Below the pieces are notes generated by a model, which saw only the letters and a list, made by a program, of their open reading frames with translations, was not told where the DNA came from and did no database searches. The translations under genes were made by a program, and so were the position numbers. From Romboutsia sp. 13368 (GTDB lineage: Bacteria; Bacillota; Clostridia; Peptostreptococcales; Peptostreptococcaceae), in contig NZ_CP048741.1 of assembly GCF_018336475.1 (NCBI RefSeq), positions 1,871,313 through 1,881,313 on the forward strand: a stretch of 10,001 nt of DNA, read 5' to 3'. Positions 6,394-10,001 of the stretch are shown here, piece after piece (position 1 is the first letter of the stretch; each line of letters begins with the position of its first letter).

Positions 6394-7218
6394 TTACCTT
6401 CCTAACTTATCTATGAAATTTAAAAATTTATTATTTTCTATTATTTTAGTTAGTGAATATTTTTCTGTAAGTATATGTATAAATACTAAAAATACTAACC
6501 AAATAATTCTAACTTTTAATGAGTATCCCATTACGAATAATATACCAATAGATATTCCTAATACATTAGAACCAGTATCTCCCATCATAGCCTTTGCTTT
6601 TAAATCTTGATTAAAATATGCAATTACATTTGGAAGTATTAATAGTAAAAGATTTCTTGTATATCTCCCTAATGTAAACAATAGTCCTATTGATATAAGT
6701 AAATATCCCTTTATAGCTCTTCCTGGCCTTAAATCTAATAAATTCATTAAATTTGTAGATAAAGCTATTATTAATGTATTTATAATTATGTCATAAATAT
6801 TTTTAGATATTGCTATAGATATAACCATACCTATAAATCCACCAAATAGAGCTTTAAATCCACCTGTTGTAAGCTTACCTTTTAATAGGCTTTTAAAGTG
6901 ACCTTTTAATCCACTTACATCTCTATTTCCTATAATATCATCTAATATACCTGCAAAAAACATAGATATTAATCCAAATAAAAATATAAATACATACATT
7001 ATATTTTTTAAATCACTTGTGAAATAAACCAATATTATAGAGTTTATGATTAGCATTGGTAAAAATACTATTCCCATACTAACTGGTATCATATCTTTCT
7101 TATAATTTGGTCTTAATACATTGCTATCAATTAATAAATTTTTAAATAAGGGTATTACGGCGAATGTACCAAATAATCCTATTAAAGTTAAAATAGCATA
7201 CAGTATATAACTATTCAT
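6394..7218 (-). CDS. Short MraY/WecA-like polyprenyl-phosphate sugar-1-phosphate transferase
   Basis: Polytopic membrane protein of the glycosyl transferase 4 group (COG0472), whose members move a sugar-1-phosphate from a UDP-sugar to undecaprenyl phosphate at the inner face of the membrane. It has 274 residues with about eight to ten hydrophobic segments. Catalytic landmarks are present: FFAGILDDIIG (87-97, Asp93/Asp94), KGKLTTGGFKA (113-123), NLMNLLDLRPGRA (156-168) and MMGDTGSN (211-218, Asp214). It is shorter than MraY (about 320-360 residues) and I see no C-terminal HxH or HHH motif; the end reads EKYSLTKIIENN. It is therefore unlikely to be MraY itself, and the acceptor and sugar are unknown. 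ATG at 7218, GGAGG at 7228-7232 overlapping the end of the glycosyltransferase gene six bases upstream. The two transferases probably act in the same pathway. Confidence 0.85.
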   Translation of the reverse strand: MNSYILYAILTLIGLFGTFAVIPLFKNLLIDSNVLRPNYKKDMIPVSMGIVFLPMLIINSIILVYFTSDLKNIMYVFIFLFGLISMFFAGILDDIIGNRDVSGLKGHFKSLLKGKLTTGGFKALFGGFIGMVISIAISKNIYDIIINTLIIALSTNLMNLLDLRPGRAIKGYLLISIGLLFTLGRYTRNLLLLILPNVIAYFNQDLKAKAMMGDTGSNVLGISIGILFVMGYSLKVRIIWLVFLVFIHILTEKYSLTKIIENNKFLNFIDKLGR

Positions 7219-7224
7219 TAAATA

Positions 7225-7917
7225 CTACCTCCACTCTTTTTTCTTTTCTCTTAGGACCTTTTTTATATGGTAAAATTGCTTTCCTCTATGTATAAATCCT
7301 TTTAAATTTCTTCCTGTTTCACTATGCGTCATATTTACAAGGACTTCTTTTATTGTATATCCATGTTTTAATATATCTATAGTCATTCCTACTTCTACTC
7401 CGTATCCGTATGGTATTTCTTCAAATTTTTCTAAAACTTCTTTTTTAAATATTCTTTGTCCAGATAAAGTAGCATCTAATTCTTTTCCTGTCATATCTAG
7501 TACAGATTCTTTAGCTAATCTCTTTACAAATCCTAACCCACCCTTTTTAGTTGCTGGTGGGAACTTTGCTATTATAACATCCGCCTCATTATTTAATATA
7601 GGAGTTATAAGCTTTTTTACTTCACTAGATGTTGATCCTAAATCTCCATCTAAAAAACCTATTATTGAGGCATTTTTCATAGCTATTTTTAATCCATAAT
7701 TTAAAGCATATCCCTTGCCTCTATTTTTATCTAGTGTAAAAACTTTTATTTTTTCACTTTTTACACTTTTTGCAATTTCAGTTGTTTTATCATTTGATCC
7801 ATCATCTATTACTAATACTTCATTAATTTCTTCTATATCTTTTATATTTTCTAAAGTATCTTTTATTTTACCTTCTTCATTATAAGCTGGTATTATTATA
7901 CTTATATAAGGATTCAT
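7225..7917 (-). CDS. Family 2 glycosyltransferase (soluble, GT-A fold)
   Basis: Transfers a sugar from a nucleotide-sugar donor; donor and acceptor are not known. The 230 residues form a single GT-A domain: ISIIIPAYNEEGKI (5-18), VLVIDDGSNDKT (34-45) for nucleotide binding, RGKGYALNYG (66-75), and the metal-binding DGD motif at 90-92 (FLDGDLGSTS). LSGQRIFKK (151-159) and GYGVEVGM (171-178) are likely acceptor-side elements, and THSETGRN lies near 197-204. There is no C-terminal membrane segment, unlike many polyprenyl-phosphate sugar synthases, although the end is strongly basic (REKKKEWR) and may touch the membrane. ATG at 7917 with AGGAGA upstream. It lies 15 bases after the SteB-like gene and 6 bases before the MraY-like gene. 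It resembles enzymes annotated as dolichyl-phosphate glucose or glucosyl-phosphoglycerate synthases, but I would not go beyond the family. Confidence 0.88.
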   Translation of the reverse strand: MNPYISIIIPAYNEEGKIKDTLENIKDIEEINEVLVIDDGSNDKTTEIAKSVKSEKIKVFTLDKNRGKGYALNYGLKIAMKNASIIGFLDGDLGSTSSEVKKLITPILNNEADVIIAKFPPATKKGGLGFVKRLAKESVLDMTGKELDATLSGQRIFKKEVLEKFEEIPYGYGVEVGMTIDILKHGYTIKEVLVNMTHSETGRNLKGFIHRGKQFYHIKKVLREKKKEWR

Positions 7918-7932
7918 TTTTATCTCTCCTTT

Positions 7933-8808
7933 TTATTTTTTATATGGTAGTATATCTTCTGATTCTTCTAATATTCCAAATTTACCTGCTACACTACTAT
8001 CTTGAAGTAACATAACTAATGATAATTTACCTATACCTTCTTCTACATTATCTACCGTAGATATCTTGTTTTCAGAATATAAGTCTACATAAGAAAATTT
8101 AGCATTGCTTTGTTGAACACCTACAATGTTCTTTTCTTTATCTTTTAATGTATCTATTAGTACTTTATCTATTTTTTCGTACTGTTCTTTACCTGATTTT
8201 CCGTTATTTCCACCAGCTAATACAACAGAATCATAGTTTTGATAATTATCATTTAATTTATTTATTGTTATTATTTCTAAAGTTTCAAGATTTTTTAACT
8301 TTTCATTTGCATTATTTTCACTTAAAGCATTCTCAATATAAATCATAACATCTTTTGTCGATTTAAACTCTTGATTTAATTTAGATGATAATTCTTCTAA
8401 CTTTTTCTCATCATAAATATTATTTCTTAAAACTATATCAAAAGCTACGTTTCCACTAGCCTTAGTTATTATATCCTCAATTTCTGATGTATAATTATTA
8501 TCTTGATTAGTAGATATTATTCCTATTGATTTATTTTCTAGTCTATTTATAACTAAACTATCAACATTTTCATTTATAAAGTCTATTGCTTTATCATAAT
8601 CTCCTTTTACAGCTTCTAAGTTTTTTTCTAATGTATCATTAGTTTCTTTAAGGGTATTAAATTGTTTATCTAAATCTTGTATAATACCTGCTTGTTGCTT
8701 ACTTAGTTCTTGATCATAATTTAAATTATAACCTACTAATATACCAATTCCCAAAGATATGAATATAGCTCCTATACTAACTATATAGTATTTCATATTT
8801 ATATGCAT
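7933..8808 (-). CDS. steB: MctB/SteB-like membrane-anchored coiled-coil protein
   Basis: Member of the MctB family (often labelled copper transporter), called SteB in Corynebacterium, where it partners SteA in cell separation. The 291 residues have one N-terminal membrane segment (about 7-27), then a probable coiled coil (32-75, rich in Leu, Glu, Lys and Gln), then an alpha/beta domain including SIGIIST (94-100), DSVVLAGGNNG (near 195-203) and the family-typical STVDNVEEGIGKLSLVM (about 251-267). With few positive residues before the membrane segment, the body is probably outside the membrane. There is no cysteine, one histidine (residue 2) and few methionines, so copper handling is not supported here. 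ATG at 8808 has a perfect AGGAGG nearby; Met5 is a weaker alternative. It lies 15 bases after steA and is probably translated from the same RNA. Confidence 0.8.
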   Translation of the reverse strand: MHINMKYYIVSIGAIFISLGIGILVGYNLNYDQELSKQQAGIIQDLDKQFNTLKETNDTLEKNLEAVKGDYDKAIDFINENVDSLVINRLENKSIGIISTNQDNNYTSEIEDIITKASGNVAFDIVLRNNIYDEKKLEELSSKLNQEFKSTKDVMIYIENALSENNANEKLKNLETLEIITINKLNDNYQNYDSVVLAGGNNGKSGKEQYEKIDKVLIDTLKDKEKNIVGVQQSNAKFSYVDLYSENKISTVDNVEEGIGKLSLVMLLQDSSVAGKFGILEESEDILPYKK

Positions 8809-8823
8809 TTTTATCCTCCTAAA

Positions 8824-9945
8824 TTACATCTGTAATAATAATCTTAACTTTAATTGCATTAAATGTATAAATTGTTTTACACCTGGTGTAAAAGATGCAA
8901 TTATAAGTATTGGGAATAAAGCTGTTGCTATTAATGCCCAAATATATTTCATTTTTAACTTACTTCTATATAATAAATTGACACCTTTTGCATCTATTAA
9001 CTTTGCACCTATTTTTAGTCTAACTAAAAATGTACTTGCCATACCTTTTCTACCTTTTTCTAAGAAGTCAATCATATTTGAATGAGTTCCTAATGCTACT
9101 ATAAGTTCTGCTTTATACTCATAGGCAATAAGCATAGCTATATCTTCACTAGTTCCAGGTGCTGGAAAAACTATAGCATCTAGCCCCAAGTCGTTTACTC
9201 TTTTTAAACCAGGAGCTCTACCATCTGTATATGCATGTACTATTATCTCATTAGCTTTTCTTAATGCTTCATCACTTACACTATCCATATCTCCAACTAT
9301 AACATCTGGAGTATATCCAAATTCAAGTAAGGCATCTGCTCCACCATCAACACCAACTAAAATTGGTTTCATCTCTTCTATGTATGATATGATTGTACTT
9401 AGGTCTTGTTTGTAGTCTTGTCCTCTTACAACTATTAGTACATGCTTATTTGCATAATTAGTCTTAACTTGAGGTATTTCAACTTCTCCTAATATAAATC
9501 CTTTTTCTTTTTTAGCATATTCTATAGTGTTATCTATGAATCTATCTAATTCTACTGACAAGTTTTCATATGCTTTTTTTAGCTTTTCTGAAACCTCTTT
9601 TTTACCTAATACTTCTCCTTGTCCTAGTAATTCTCCGTCTCTATATATCTTTCCATCTATAACTTCTATTATTTGACCTTCAACTAAGTTATGAAATAAT
9701 TCTTCTCCTACATTATCAATTATTAATATATTGTTTTCTGTTAATATACCTGGTCCTTTATTTGGATATCTACCACTTATAGACTCTGCTGCATTTATTA
9801 CAAGCTTAATTTTACATTCAACTAAAGAATTTGCAGCTACCTCATCTATATCTACATGATTTATAACTGCTATTTCTCCACTTGTAAGTCTTTTAGCAAG
9901 CCTTTTAGTTTTTCTATCCACCTTTATAGGTGCTTGGACTTTCAT
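8824..9945 (-). CDS. steA: SteA-like cytokinesis protein with thiamine pyrophosphokinase-like domain
   Basis: Homologue of SteA, shown in Corynebacterium to act with SteB at the division site and influence cell separation. The 373 residues comprise an N-terminal region (1-160) with INAAESISGRYPNKGPG (50-66) and a helical stretch (115-147), a thiamine pyrophosphokinase-like Rossmann domain (about 166-325) with GVDGGADALLEFG (198-210) and PDVIVGDMDS (213-222), the SteA-typical FLEKGRKGMASTFLVRLKIG (294-313), and one membrane segment near the C-terminus (334-351) followed by a short basic tail. The ATG at 9945 is chosen because GGAGG at 9954-9958 sits 8 bases upstream. A frame from TTG at 9984 would begin inside the -10 hexamer, and the ATG at 9963 has no good ribosome site. 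It is the first gene of the apparent operon. Whether the kinase-like domain is active is unknown. Confidence 0.88.
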   Translation of the reverse strand: MKVQAPIKVDRKTKRLAKRLTSGEIAVINHVDIDEVAANSLVECKIKLVINAAESISGRYPNKGPGILTENNILIIDNVGEELFHNLVEGQIIEVIDGKIYRDGELLGQGEVLGKKEVSEKLKKAYENLSVELDRFIDNTIEYAKKEKGFILGEVEIPQVKTNYANKHVLIVVRGQDYKQDLSTIISYIEEMKPILVGVDGGADALLEFGYTPDVIVGDMDSVSDEALRKANEIIVHAYTDGRAPGLKRVNDLGLDAIVFPAPGTSEDIAMLIAYEYKAELIVALGTHSNMIDFLEKGRKGMASTFLVRLKIGAKLIDAKGVNLLYRSKLKMKYIWALIATALFPILIIASFTPGVKQFIHLMQLKLRLLLQM

Positions 9946-9953
9946 ACTGTAAA

Positions 9954-9958
9954 CCTCC
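9954..9958 (-). promoter_or_regulatory. Ribosome binding site deciding the steA start
   Basis: GGAGG lies 8 bases before the ATG at 9945. This spacing is close to ideal and makes the ATG the start, shortening the longest frame by 13 residues to the length and N-terminus (MKVQAPIKVD) expected of the family. Confidence 0.8.
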
Positions 9959-9983
9959 GACATCTTTTTTAAAATCACATTCA

Positions 9984-9992
9984 ATTATAGCA
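9984..9992 (-). promoter_or_regulatory. Extended -10 promoter of the operon
   Basis: In transcript orientation the sequence reads TGCTATAAT: a consensus TATAAT (9989-9984) with the extended TGn motif. A start point would lie near 9976-9978, leaving a leader of about 32 bases to the steA ATG. The -35 element would fall beyond base 10001 and cannot be seen, so the call rests on the -10 alone plus its position before the first gene. Confidence 0.6.
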
Positions 9993-10001
9993 CTATTTAA
10001 C

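Noticed and set aside
6390..6400. Palindrome AAGGTTACCTT at the MraY-like/DUF3866 junction as an operator
   Set aside because: It is only a 4-bp stem around the stop codon and overlaps the ribosome site; too short and too easily produced by chance to call a protein-binding site.
6413..6610. Plus-strand frame of 65 codons
   Set aside because: Antisense to the MraY-like transferase, including its GDTGSN motif; no supporting signal.
8148..8348. Plus-strand frame of 66 codons
   Set aside because: Antisense to the SteB-like gene; composition is Leu/Phe/Tyr-rich shadow sequence.
9946..9984. Longer steA beginning at the TTG at 9984
   Set aside because: The TTG overlaps the -10 hexamer and would lie upstream of the predicted transcript start. 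The ATG at 9945 has an ideal GGAGG.

Overview
The window is AT-rich (about 30% G+C by eye, not computed) and every convincing gene lies on the minus strand. It carries a sporulation gene (spoIIM), strong GGAGG ribosome sites and clostridial-looking proteins. This points to a spore-forming low-GC Firmicute, most likely a clostridium of the Peptostreptococcaceae type. The genus is inference, since there is no rRNA in the window.

Reading with transcription (right to left), an extended -10 promoter at the right edge is followed by eleven co-directional genes: steA (9945-8824), an MctB/SteB-like membrane protein (8808-7933), a family 2 glycosyltransferase (7917-7225), a short MraY/WecA-like phosphoglycosyl transferase (7218-6394), a DUF3866 protein (6389-5292), a NUDIX ADP-ribose pyrophosphatase (5320-4790), spoIIM (4733-4119), a XerD-like tyrosine recombinase (4107-3232), deoB (3211-2039), a purine nucleoside phosphorylase (2021-1200) and pdp (from 1175, cut by the left edge). 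Gaps are 4-56 bases or genes overlap, and I see no terminator. The whole stretch could be one transcript or overlapping transcripts. No gene-free stretch exceeds 60 bases.

There are three blocks. The right block (steA, steB, two sugar transferases, DUF3866) looks like an envelope and cell-division module with a possible lipid-linked saccharide step. The middle block is NUDIX, spoIIM and xerD. The left block is nucleoside salvage: two phosphorylases release ribose-1-phosphate or deoxyribose-1-phosphate, and DeoB converts these to the 5-phosphates.

The two strongest observations are as follows. (1) A perfect 13-bp inverted repeat hides the spoIIM ribosome site and start codon. A sigma-E-like promoter lies mainly in its loop, so transcripts from that promoter would lack the masking arm while read-through transcripts would be masked. 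(2) The XerD-like protein sits at the usual xerD locus but has substitutions at three of the six catalytic positions (Arg to Lys, His to Ser, His to Asn), with a fourth uncertain. The undercharacterised envelope gene cluster is the best candidate for an undescribed system.
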